DNA of 64,000 nucleotides from Maylandia zebra (Eukaryota; Chordata; Actinopteri; Cichliformes; Cichlidae), in contig NC_135182.1 of assembly GCF_041146795.1 (NCBI RefSeq), forward strand, positions 5,349,509 through 5,413,508, read 5' to 3'. Below are positions 46,283 through 57,507 of this stretch, in pieces. Within the stretch, counting starts at the first letter, position 1. Every line of letters starts with the position of its first letter. A program made the translations under genes and the position numbers. The notes beneath the pieces were generated by a model that did not search any database, was not told the origin of the DNA, and was given only the letters and a program-made list of their open reading frames with translations.

Positions 46283-47442
46283 TATATGTCACACAGTGGA
46301 AATTTGTATTTATCTTGTATATTGTTTTTATTCTGATTTTTAGTGTTTATTTATGAGTGTTTCTGATCAGACCTGCTCCCTCTCTGTGCCCGTGGTATCT
46401 GACTCGCTTTAGTGTCCGCCGCGCGTTACATTAATGTAACGCGCGGCGGACACTAAAGCGATCGCGCCAGAATGTCACGCTAAAAAGAAAGATTCTTTAA
46501 AATACAAGGGGGAGCAAGCGAGTCAGATACCACGGGCACAGAGAGGGAGCAGGTCTGATCAGAAACAGTTTATTACTAGGCCAGGGAGCACAAATAAAAC
46601 ACCCTTAAAATGTACATAATAAAATGTTTGCTCTCTACTAAAAACAATTCTAAAACCCATAAAACTACCATTTTCTACATTCACTAAACCCCCCCTGCTA
46701 TAATTAGGCCACATGTTCATTATGGGTCCATCAGCAGGCCAGGAATTCCTCCTTTAGAGCAGAGTCCACGCCAGCCCCGTCTTCAGCAGACTAGAAAGAG
46801 CCACCCATCTTCTTGTCCTTCCGCTGGCCCATCACTTCCCAGCCCGGCTTGCGTTCTGCACCCGAATCCATGATGCGACCACCGCCACAGCTCCCCTTGC
46901 GTCGGTGTCCTGCAACATAACAAATAGGGGCCAGAACAATGGTCCCAGAAGCGGCCCTGGCTCATGCCATGGTGACCCTCTCCCAATCCAGCTGCACCCA
47001 GTAAACAACAGTAGAGACCCTACTCACAAATGCAGGCAGAGGTAAACCTCTGCCCTGCTGCCAATCACACGCGTTGTCTCTTACTGTTGCCGTTCCATGA
47101 GGTCAGGACTTGGTCGCCACATCACACTGGCCATCTCGCATTAACCTTCCAGTCTGGGGCCTCTCTCTTTCAGTGCCCAGCTAGCCTGTTTTTAAAAGGT
47201 CTTTACACAGCTGATAGGCCACCTCTGGACACACCCCTGCCTCAGCAGGTGGTCCCTATCAGCTAATTTGTCCCATGTGCAGCCAGTCCACAGTGGATAA
47301 AAACCATGTCACATAAAACACTAAAAACCATGCAATAGAAACAGAATAAAACCATGCAAATAAAACACTCATAAATAAACACTAAAAATCAGAATAAAAA
47401 CAATATACAAGATAAATACAAATTTCCACTGTGTGACATATA
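46283..47442. repeat. Inverted duplication with palindromic centre
   Basis: A perfect 80-bp inverted repeat pairs 46283-46362 with 47363-47442. A perfect 51-bp inverted repeat pairs 46359-46409 with 46516-46566. A perfect 56-bp palindrome lies at 46405-46460, centred on TTAA. Together the left part (46283-46432) is the reverse complement of the right part (46433-47442) minus two blocks (46461-46515 and 46567-47362). The shared junction words are 4-5 bp long. No coding function is recognised in the 1 kb right arm. Confidence 0.9.
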
Positions 47443-49020
47443 CACAGGCCTTGTCCACCACAGGACATCTTCACTTCAAACCCTCAGCTACTGGATTCTT
47501 CTGTCTGTCCAGAAACCCTTTAAACTCAGTGCTTGTGGCCATATTGATTAAAGAAACTCGATGAGTTTGGTATCATGTTTCTATTTATCTGTTGCCAGTT
47601 TTATTTAGAATAGATCGTGTCCGAAAAAAAATAAAAAATCAGTTTCCATGTTACAGGGGGTTGAGTTGTTTTTCCAAATGTGGACATGCTTGTCAGCGAC
47701 ACCGGACCCATTAAAATTAATGAATTCACGTTGCAGCATGAGGTCACAAATACGGATTGCTTCTTCCAGGAAGTCAAAATTAAAAATTTCACAGGATCTC
47801 TAAAGCTGTATCACTGCTTTCTTGTAAACAAATGAAACTCCAGTTCACCGTGACTGTTGCGCATTATTTGTATACTTGAAGCCTCAAAAGCATGTTTTTC
47901 CTCATAAACTATTCGATTATGTGAGATTATTGAAACTATTCTGTTTCTTCCACCCATCCATCCCCAGCAGCCTGCTGTCACTCTGTGTTCAGCCTTTGTT
48001 GTAACTGATCATCGGTGGAATAAGGTGAAACCAATTCAAGAATATGAATCTCACTGAATATGTTCTCATGTGTGAATCTTACAGTAAAGAGGAGGCCTCC
48101 AGAGTGCTGCTAGCTGCTACCAAAAGCTTCACAGTGTAATTCTGACAGCCACTATTTGCAAGATTAGAATATTTGAAACCTGAATCCAATGAATCAGGAG
48201 ACATTATAGCTCATCATTTTCTTTCCATCTTTCAAACCTTTTATTGTTATCTTCACTACCCTGTAGAAAGCGAACCGTAAGTAACATGATCCACTGAATA
48301 TTATTAAACAAGTGAGACAGATACTATTCAGCCTCTGAGGAATTCACGTCTGTATCACCACCTGATCTGATTTTCCACTCACTGAGGTGAGAATTAAATG
48401 CAGCTCTCTATCGTTCCACCCATTAACAAACATCAGAGCTGAATTTTCAGCACTAACACGAAGATTTCTGAACACTACCCGTCACATACATGACAGAAAT
48501 ATTTGTGTCACACTCTCATGGCAGTATGGCGCATGATGCTTCCCTGAACAAAAATTGCCCATTAGCATCCCAAACACTAGTGATGTAACTCCCCGTGGTC
48601 GTAGGTTGACGTTTGTGCCATGACGGTACAGCTGCTGCCTATGGGTGCACACGGCGGTGTGATCCAATGAAGAAGTGTCCTGCAGTCTCGAGGTTCCCAG
48701 TATAGCATTTAGGCTGATTGGTTTGTTGCAACAGCTGCTTCACTACTATGAATCTCTTGAGACGCTTTTATATTGGATAACCCAAGCTTGCTGCCTCTGT
48801 TTGTGTGTGTGCGCGTGTGGCTATGTGTTTGATTTGCTGCTACATCGCTACAACCTCCTAAAGGTTATGGGTGCTTGATTGCGTATGACTGCACAAAGAC
48901 AGAGCACCCTTCTTGCGTTGTATCACTTGGAGACTAGAAAGACCAAAGCAGAATGGAGAGCAAAGCGTGAACCTCATCCACCCACCAGATGTCCGCTGAC
49001 TTCTGCGCCAGTTTCACAGT
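47443..49020. other. Intergenic, nothing recognised
   Basis: No exon, RNA gene or repeat end could be supported. Confidence 0.35.
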
Positions 49021-49026
49021 GTGCTC

Positions 49027-49360
49027 TGTTTACACCCACTGGCTACTTTGTTAGTTACACTTTGCTACTGCCAGGTTTGACCTCCTTTGGCCTTCAGAAC
49101 TACCAAAATTCTTTGTGATACAGATTCAATAAGTTGCTGGAAACATTCGACGGAGATTTTGGTCTTTATTGGCATGATAGCATCACACAGTTGGGCCATA
49201 TCTAAGCGTCGTGCTGTGTATGTTTCACTATTCAAGATAGGACGGATCCATGTGTTCATGTTGTTTATGTCAAAATCCGACCCTACCACCAGAATGTCAC
49301 AGCAGAAATCTATCAGAACAATCTTATCCAATTATCTACTGTCCAATTTTGTGAACCCAT
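49027..49360 (-). mobile_element. Tc1-like transposon, 3' part (pseudogene)
   Basis: On the minus strand it reads LCDAIMPIKTKISVECFQQL, then VSQRILVVLKAKGG before a stop, as in the C-terminus of a common vertebrate Tc1-like transposase. Its end carries TACACCCACTGGCTACTTTG. The 5' part of what looks like the same element is at 53757-53992. Confidence 0.72.
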
Positions 49361-49420
49361 ATGAAGTTCATCGGGTTCCTGATGATAGCTGATGTGAGTG
49401 GCATCCAGTCTTCTGCTGCT

Positions 49421-50127
49421 GTACTGACCTTACTTTGGGTTTGATTCCATAAAAAGTGACAAAAACATTAGCATCCGTTGTGCGTGGGAAGAAAACCTCT
49501 TTTTACAGCGAAAAAACCCCCTAAACTTCCAAGCAAGCACCGAGTGCGCAACGACGTAATGGGAAATTCACAGAGAAACTCGCGGATTCTTCCACTGACC
49601 GCTGCGGCACACCTGCACCAGGGTAAACCTCCGCCTACCCCACTCCTGCTTTACAGGTGAAAATAGAGCCAAAGGACCGCTAGTCTTTGACTTTATTTTC
49701 TGCTGTGTTTTACCTGCATCTATTTGAAAGAGTGAGTGTAAACACACCAAAAAAAATTTTATTTTATGTGCTGGAATGTGCAGAAAATAGGTTTAAATAT
49801 TAAACAAATTTCTTCCAGTCAGAGAATGTTGCATATAATTAAATTTTTGCTTGATGCATAAAGTTAAAAGATTAAAACTAATAAAACAAGTTTTAAAAGG
49901 AGATTTTTCCATTTGATTACATTTTGTATGATGGATTATGCAGAAAAAGTAGAATTGGGCTGAAAGATCTATCACTTTATCACCTATTCAGGTTGTAAAT
50001 CGTGTTTTTAAAAGTAATTAATTACTTTTGAAAATAAGTAATCAGTAAAGTAACGGGATTACTTTTTTGGTCAAGTAATCAGTAATTAGTTACTGATTAC
50101 TTTTTTCAAGTACCTTGACCAACACTG
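49421..50127. mobile_element. Truncated hAT-like element (CAGTGTTGGTCAAG family)
   Basis: This is the reverse-complement relative of 61777-62775. It ends in CTTGACCAACACTG preceded by GTAATTAATTACTTTTG repeats, and is truncated at the 49421 side. The shared internal block includes AAGCAAGCACCGAGTGCGCA and TGCACCAGGGTAAACCTCCG. Confidence 0.75.
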
Positions 50128-51770
50128 TTTGTAACAACAGAATACAGAAGAGCATATCCTGAGTTTCAGTTACCTTTCCAGCAGCTTATGGATATTTTCT
50201 CTCCTTCGGGCCAACTTAAAAATGGTTATACAATATATATGAGATCCCAGCATAGCAGCATTTTCTGAAATACATGGACCAGCTCATCTGGCACCAACCT
50301 TGTTCAGTGTCACTTACATCACTCTTTTCCCCTCGTGAAGATCCTCAGTTTAAACATCAGCAGGCCGTCTTTTCACCATGTCTGGATGCCTAAATGGATT
50401 GGATTGGTTGCGTGTGATCAGCTGGTCACAAAAGTGAAACAGAATGGTTGCCAAATTGAGACTGAATTTGCCAACCGTTGTTGAGCTTCCCTTCTGCTTT
50501 TAGTTATCGATGAAGTGTAATTGCAAAGAAATAAAGATGTAGGCCTAAGAGGCTCCAAAGATCTTTTAAATTGTTTATCTGCCTTTCAAACCAACCAGAA
50601 CAACAGGAAGCTCCTCTCCAGAGTCAGCGTTTAACAGAAAAAAAGATTCTTGATATTCCATTGTTTTCTGTTGGGGTGTTTACCACACACTGGCATTAAC
50701 GAGTGAGTCCACATCACACTGTTGTTAAGGCCCATCAATGCTCTTCTCCTTATTAACCCCATAACTCAGCTTGCCCCGCCAGCAGGCATTACCTTTAAAA
50801 TGACCCACAGTGTCGTATCTCACATGGTCGATGCAGCGCAAGTGCTCCTCGGGGAACCTGAAAACACATACACTTTAAAGGGCATTGCTCAACACTTTTT
50901 CGTGACCTGTGATCAAATTATACATATATATATATATTTTGCTCGAGGATGTGCACAGTAACATGATTTGATGCTTTAGAAAGGAGACAAAAGTTGCTAT
51001 TGTTTCTATTATTCTTTTGATTTTAAGAGACTTCTTATCACAAGAGGTAAAAACATCATGAAGCTGGAAATGTTTGATGACACCTCAAGGGACATGGCAG
51101 AGCTACAGTAATTTTCTAAAAGTTATAAAATCCAAAATACTGAAAATATTAATTTTTCTTTGGCTAGCAGCATAAACTGGGACTCACAGTGTTAACTTTG
51201 ACCTACTTGTCACTGTTAAATGGAGCTGTCATGAGAATCTAACAATGAAATATAAGCAATTGGTTTTAGTTTGTAAACTCTGTGGTTGAACACAGAAAAC
51301 AAGAAAAAAGGAATTTAATAAACCGTAACCTCTACCATGGGTCTGGTCCTCTGTTATGCTCACATGGTTTGGCTCTACTTGTCCCCTTAAAAGGAGGGTA
51401 ATTGCGTTTATCCTGTGATGAAACATTTTCATCGTGTCTGTAGTGGTCTCTTCTAGCGACACAGCCCCATCCATAGGGTGCGGCTGAAGGCTGGCTAAAG
51501 AGTTTGAAGAGAATGAAAATGATGCGAATCGTATGCACAGTCTGCAGTTCTCAACCCAGCTGCATGTGTAAGGGAGACTTGAGACTGACATGTTACTCTC
51601 AGTCCCAATCATCAAACTAATAAATAAAATAAATTAATTAATATTTTTGGAAGAATGGTTTTACATCCCTCCATCCCTCTTTTGCACAGTTTTACTGACC
51701 TTTTGCTAACTTTAGCCTCAGCTGACCGGCGTGGTATCCAGAATGAGAATCTGCTGCTGAACCCCAAGTA
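50128..51770. other. Intergenic, no gene recognised
   Basis: AT-rich DNA with some old repeat-like patches around 51330-51600, none of which could be assigned. The interval may hold the missing middle of the Tc1-like element whose ends are at 49027 and 53992. Confidence 0.3.
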
Positions 51771-52075
51771 CAGGGTGGGCCATTTATATGGATACACCGT
51801 AATAACATGGAAATGGTTGCTGATATTAAAGTCCTGTTTGTGGCACATTAGTATATGTGAGGGGGCAAACTCCTCAAGATGGGTGGTGACCATGGTGGGC
51901 ATTTAGAAGTCGGCCATCTTGGATACAACTTTTGTTTCTTCAATAGGAAGAGGGCCATGTGACACATCAAACTTATTGGTAATGTCACAAGAAAAACAAT
52001 GGTGTGCTTGGTTTCAACGTAACTTTATTCTTTCATGAGTTATTTACAAGTTTCTCTTTGTTCACAGCCATTGAC

Positions 52076-53459
52076 ATGTCGAAGAGGTTAACACGTGAGG
52101 AGCGGATCTAAATTGTGTTGATATCTGGTGAACGCAGTAACCGGGTCATTGCAGCAGATTTCAATGCAAGACACCCTACGAGACCACCCATCTCCCATGC
52201 TACAGTTAGCAAACTGCTTGCTAAGTTTCGTTAAACTGGTTCAGTGTTGGATTTGCCAAAATGTGGACGCAAGAAAACTCACTAATGAAGAAACATCAGT
52301 GGCTGTCCTAGCTTCATTCAGCAAGAGTCCACAGCGTAGCACTCGCCGCATGTCACTGGAGACTGGCATTAGTCGAACATCCCTTCGGCGGATATTAGCT
52401 ACTCACAAATGGCTCCCTTACAAACTCCAGCTACTGCAGCATCTCAACGAGGATGACCCAGATCGGCCACAGAATTTGCAGAATGGGCAAAACAAAAATT
52501 GGAACAGGACCCTCAGTTCACGCAGAAGATTTTGTTCAGTGATGAGGCAAACTTTTCTGTGAATGGTGAAGTTAACAAACAAAACCACCGCTATTGGTCT
52601 GACACTAACCCACATTGGATGGATCCCTCCAAGACTGCTGGAACAACAAAAGAGATGGTTTGGTGTGGTATATGGGGTACAATGATAGTGGGTCCATTCT
52701 TCATCAATGGAAACCTCAAGGCCACTGGATATTTGAAATTGCTACAAGATGACGTGTTTCCCTCTTTATGCACTGAAGCTGGCACGTTCCCTGAGTTTTT
52801 CCAGCAAGATGGTGCACCACCACATTATGGGTGCCAGGTCCGAGCATTCCTAGATGAACAGTTTCCTGGAAAGTGGATTGGTCGTCGTGGGCCAGTTGAA
52901 TGGCCCCCAAGGTCTCCTAATCTGACCCCCTTAGACACAGGGGCGATCGTGGCTCAAGAGTTAGGAGTTTGCCTTGTAATCGGAAGGTTGCCGGTTCGAG
53001 CCCCGGCTCGGCCAGTCTCGGTCGTTGTGTCCTTGGGCAAGACACTTCACCTGTTGCCTACTGGTGGTGGTCAGAGGGCCCGGTGGCGCCAGTGTCCGGC
53101 AGCCTCGCCTCTGTCAGTGCGCCCCAGGGTGGCTGTGGTTACAATGTAGCTTGCCATCACCAGTGTGTGAATGTGTGTGTGAATGGGTGGATGACTGGAT
53201 ATGTAAAGCGCTTTGGGGTCCTTAGGGACTAGTAAAGCGCTATATAAATACAGGCCATTTACCATTTTATCTTTGGGGTCATCTGAGGGCAATAGTCTAT
53301 GGTGTGAAGATACGAGATGTGCAGCACCTGAAACTACGGATACTGGATGGCTGTGCTGGCATTTCTCCTGCGGTGTTGCTATCAGTGTGTGAAGAGTGGG
53401 AGAAGAGGGTTGCATTGACAATCCAACACAATGGGCAGCACATTGAACACATTTTATAA
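52076..53459 (+). pseudogene. Transposase pseudogene of the mariner-type element
   Basis: Begins MSKRLTREERI, then an in-frame stop. An N-terminal HTH region is broken by further stops and frameshifts. The catalytic core reads ILFSDEANFSVNGE (first Asp), FFQQDGAPPHYG (second Asp) and PPRSPNLTPLD (third Asp), with 41 residues between the second and third. After the SINE the frame resumes at LWGHLRAIVYGVK and ends near NGQHIEHIL with a stop. It cannot make an active protein. Confidence 0.85.
52940..53266 (+). mobile_element. tRNA-derived SINE, copy 2, inserted in transposase
   Basis: Same family as 19471-19785: GGGGCGATCGTGGCTCAAGA head with B box, TCCTTGGGCAAGACACTTCA, and a tail ending CAGGCCATTTACCATT. 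It splits the transposase just at its third catalytic Asp (52930-52936). Confidence 0.85.
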
Positions 53460-53465
53460 GTGGTC

Positions 53466-53750
53466 AGAAACTTGTAAATAACTCATGACAGAATAAAGTT
53501 ACATTGAAACCAAGCACACCATTGTTTTTCTTGTGACATTACCAACAAGTTTGATGTGTCACATGGCCCTCTTCCTATTGAAGAAACAAAAGTTGTATCC
53601 AAGATGGCCGACTTCTAAATGCCCACCATGGTCACCACCCATCTTGAGGAGTTTGCCCCCTCACATATACTAATGTGCCACAAACAGGACTTTAATATCA
53701 CCAACCATTCCCATGTTATTACGGTGTATCCATATAAATGGCCCACCCTG
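53466..53750. repeat. Right terminal inverted repeat of the mariner-type element
   Basis: Reverse complement of 51771-52055 with only a few differences. It starts seven bases after the transposase stop and ends CCCACCCTG followed by TA. Confidence 0.88.
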
Positions 53751-53756
53751 TATTTC

Positions 53757-53992
53757 AAATGTTGTTTGATGTGTTGTGCATTCTACATGCCTTGGTTGTA
53801 ACAAGTGGTTGTTTGACCTACTGTTGTCCTCCTACAAGCTCAGGCTTTCTCTTTTTGAACCATTCTGTGGGAAAATCCCAGTAGATCAGCTGGTTTAAAA
53901 TAGTCAGACCGGCCTAACAGGCACCATGCCACGGTAGGTACCTGTTCAACAAGTGGCTAAGCAGGTGTACCGAGCAAAGTGGGTGTATATAA
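53757..53992 (-). mobile_element. Tc1-like transposon, 5' part
   Basis: On the minus strand it starts TATACACCCACTTTGCTCGG, then CTGATCTACTGGGATTTTCC, as in the start of a common vertebrate Tc1-like element. It is probably the other half of the copy at 49027-49360, split by later insertions. Confidence 0.65.
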
Positions 53993-54101
53993 CTAATCAA
54001 AAAATGTAGGTCCTTTGGCTTTTTCGAAACCCTTTTTCTTGATCACATGACATTTTCCACTGAAGCCAGAGAAGGAAAGGAGGTATTTATAAGGCTGTGA
54101 T

Positions 54102-54695
54102 TGTCAGGGATCCTGGGTCTGAGCGACCCAGGATCCCTGAGCAGTTATGAATTATATTATTATTATTATTGTATGTATATTTGGTGTTGCTGTCTTTCTC
54201 CCTGCTTGTGTGTGTGTGTGTGTATGTGTTTCTGCGGGCGCCTTCAGGCCTGGTGGGTGTGGCCCTGCTGACGGACTGGCCACGCCTGAAGCCACACACC
54301 TGCTGCTGATCAGGCCTCGTCGGGGGAGCTACTTAGGAGAGTCTTGGAGCTCCCACCGACCTGGGATCATTGCTTGAGACTTCTCGTTAGTCACCCCGTT
54401 GTGCTTGGTTAGTGTGTGTATGCCCACGGTTCTATGTGTCCTGACGGCTGCTTCTATTGTGTCCCCAGGAGAGGGGTGGAGTGCCAGACAGCAGCCAGCA
54501 CGGGGGAGTGCTGAGACACGGGAGCGGAGAGCACAAACACTGGGAGAAGACACGACACGGGAGTCTGGGGAAAGCACGGGGATTTATTGTTGTTTAGTTT
54601 TATACACTGTAAATAAATGCACTGTTTACATACAGAGCGCCGCGCCTGGGTCCTCCTTCCCTACACCCCCACGGTCTGCCAGCCAGACCGTGACA
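54102..54695. mobile_element. Solo LTR, 594 bp, with 5-bp target duplication
   Basis: Starts TGTCAGGGATCCTGGG and ends CCAGACCGTGACA, so TGTCA and TGACA are inverted ends. GTGAT flanks both sides (54097-54101 and 54696-54700). An AATAAA-type signal lies near 54611. A 16-bp hairpin sits at the start (54104-54140). No internal region remains, which marks a solo LTR, probably Gypsy-type. Confidence 0.85.
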
Positions 54696-55139
54696 GTGAT
54701 ACAAAGACATTACACTTGGCTATTTAATAGTACACTAGGCCCACCAAGGTCAAACTACAAAAATATGGCCTGCAAAGTGGAGGGTGAGTTTATATGAACT
54801 GTTATATCCTTTAATGTGTTAAAGGATTATTTCATTGACTGGCTTTGCATCTTTCTTATGAAGAAAATTACACAAACATTGGAGTTTGACGACATAAAGC
54901 AAAAGCAAGGCATTAACACCTGTATGTTTGGAGGTTCAGCTCTGTGGATTCAGCGCCCATTCAGCTTCACACACATTTACATTTACTTCAACACCACAGG
55001 GCAGCAATGTTTATTCTTTATTGCATGTGTGGTCCTAATTAAAACAAACCTAATTACCCTCCTTTACAAAGTGGCTGTGGCTGAACATCTGAATAAGTAC
55101 TTGATCAAGTTACAGAACAGTACACAATTCACTGACCTA

Positions 55140-55640
55140 ACTCACGGTCAATGTTCCCTCTAATTTTTCATGTGTCGGACCACTGTGAGCAACAGCAGAC
55201 GTGTGCACCGTGGTCACATCTAATCCATGCAAGTTACATGGTTTACTAAAATGATCAACTACTACTTTTAATTAACTGCTTCAGTCCACTTACAATGAAA
55301 ATGTAAAAAAATAATCTTGTTTATGACCTGTGTAGTATGTTAACACTATTGGAAGTAAAAATAACTTGAATTCCAATTTTGAAAACACAACTTTCTTTCG
55401 GGGTTTTTTTTTTTTGTTTTTTTTTTATAAAGCTCTGACTTGTATTATGAGTATGAGTCTTTGGTCTGGGAGAGAGTCCTGTAAGTCTCTCTCTGCAAAA
55501 TACAGTATATAATGACCAATGTTGGGCAATTAATTATATAGTTACTTCTTCAAAAAAGTAACTGAGTTATGCAAACAACAAAGTTTTTTGCAGCTGTTTA
55601 CCTAAAACTGCAGCCAACGTGGTTTTTTAAATAAATATTT
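55140..55640. mobile_element. hAT-like end fragments
   Basis: CAATGTTCCCTCTAATTTTT at 55149 resembles a widespread vertebrate hAT terminus. ATGTTGGGCAATTAATTATA near 55518 resembles the CAGTGTTGG family. Neither is complete. Confidence 0.4.
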
Positions 55641-56748
55641 TGAACTATTTACAGAACAATCAGATGTTCTGCATCAAATCTGATGCCACACAAATCATTT
55701 GTGCCACTCCAAAAAATAAATTCTGTCCACTATGTGATAAAGGAGAACAACAGCCTGATACCTGCAGGCCTGACAACAGGAGATGTATCACTCCTGTAAC
55801 ACCTGTAACATTCAGCAGTCGCCTCATTGTTCTGACACACACAACAAAACTATTGACTACACTACACACTAACTACACAAGATTTCCCCCCTTCCTAAAC
55901 AACTAAATGCCATGTTGCCATATCATTTTTTGATTGGTCAACATGGTACATTTTTCTAGGGTGGTTTTTTTTGTTTTTGTTTTTGCTCACAGGCGGAGAG
56001 GGCTTTGAGCGCTTTCCTTATAAAACGCCGTTTCTACCGTTTCTTCCCGCAGTAAATATAAACAACGATAGTATTCGGGAAGAAAACCAAACATTGCAGA
56101 TATTTTTATCATAACTCTGGTTTTACGAGGCCTATCAACACAATTTAAAAACTGGTATAAAGTCCACACTTTTTCCGTCAATTGTTCCGTCGGTCCTGCT
56201 CACATCTCCAATGGTTGTACACCCTGTAATTAGTGATGTGTCGGTCGCGAACGAAACGGCTCTTAGAGCGACGCGAGCCGTTGGTGTTTTATTTTCTCTC
56301 TCACACTTTTTTCCGCTTCACTCCGCACGCGAGCCTTGTGCTTTGCGCTGGGGGGGCGTAGTTACACTAGCAGTAGCACAGGAACAGAGCGGGAGGGAGA
56401 GAGAGAGAAAGAGAGCCAGGAAAAACAACGTCACATTAGAAAGGTATAGTAATCATCCACAACTATTTTCATTTGCGGATGATAAAGGATTCAGAAAGTT
56501 TATTCATGCAGGTCCATATGACAGAGAATGTGCATCTTCTTTTTGTTTTCATATTTTAATTTATAATTAATTGTGTTGTGATTTGCAGTGTTTTGTGTTG
56601 TTTCACTTTAAATTTGTTTAAAAGGAAAAAGCTGAAAATTTAAATAGTTAAAAGTTGAAAATGTAAATAGTTAGTTTTTGTATTATATGATTTATTTATT
56701 ACATTTTATGTGGAGTGAATAAATAAAAGTATATTTACAGTGGCCCCT

Positions 56749-57507
56749 AGAGACAAAACACGTACAAACTCAAAAACACGTAGTCAAAGGAGCTTGCAAA
56801 GAAAAGCGTCTGGACTTCTTTAAGATGCTTGAAGAAGTTTCACCTCTCATCCGAGAAGCTACTTCAGTTCTAAGGTCAAATGGTGGAGAGTCCCAGATAT
56901 AAACCTAGTGGGAGTGACCCCCCACAGAGGGACAAGAGGACCCCCTGATGATCCTCTAATCGCCTGAGCCAAGGTGTGAAACTGGGTGGCTCAGGCGATT
57001 AGAGGATCATCAGGGGGTCCTCTTGTCCCTCTGTGGGGGGAAACTCCCACTAGGTTTATATCTGGGACTCTCCACCATTTGACCTTAGAACTGAAGTAGC
57101 TTCTCGGATGAGAGGTGAAACGTCTTCAAGCATCTTAAAAGAAGTCCAGACGCTTTTCTTTGCAAGCTCCTTTGACTACGATGACCTGACTGAGAACCTT
57201 CACAGTCAAAAACACGTACAAAACACAACAGAAGTGCTCCAGGATGCTAGGGGGCAGTGTTGAGCTTTTGTTACCTAGTGGCTACATAAGACCGGATTTG
57301 GTGTGTGGTAGTAACAGGTAAATTAACTTTTTTTTTAAATTATTTGAATATATGAGTGCTTGTGTATAAATACACAAACAATACACATATGCTTTCATGC
57401 TTTCAATTGTGTAATTTAAGTGATATAGGTAGCTGTTTTGGAAGTTCAGTTAACGCTAGAAATATGTTTTGGAGTTTGTACGTGTCTTGTCTCTAGGGGC
57501 CACCGTA
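56749..57507. mobile_element. MITE with CAGTGGCCCCTAGAGAC ends
   Basis: Left end CAGTGGCCCCTAGAGACAAA and right end TTGTCTCTAGGGGCCACCG, with 34-bp inverted repeats differing at only a few bases. It is non-coding and nested in the larger hAT-like element. Confidence 0.8.
56779..57180. repeat. 193-bp foldback with 15-nt loop
   Basis: Arms 56779-56971 and 56987-57180 are near-perfect reverse complements; the loop is AGGTGTGAAACTGGG. Few mismatches and small indels (for example at 57044) exist. Its position in the centre of a MITE suggests insertion of a foldback-type repeat. Confidence 0.85.

Larger units (their letters stand above)
51771..53750 (+). mobile_element. mariner-type transposon with 285-bp terminal inverted repeats
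   Basis: The element is CAGGGTGGGCC...GGCCCACCCTG with TA on each side. Terminal inverted repeats of 285 bp (51771-52055 and 53466-53750) are nearly identical. The transposase pseudogene fills the space between them. A SINE interrupts it at 52940-53266. The catalytic triad spacing suggests a DD41D-type mariner relative. Confidence 0.88.

Noticed and set aside
46461-47362. The blocks missing from the left arm of the inverted duplication being introns
   Set aside because: No GT-AG (or CT-AC) pair fits the joins in either direction; the joins share short homologies instead.
54399-54797. A 132-codon plus-strand open frame
   Set aside because: It lies within the solo LTR and its flank, and shows no protein family signal.
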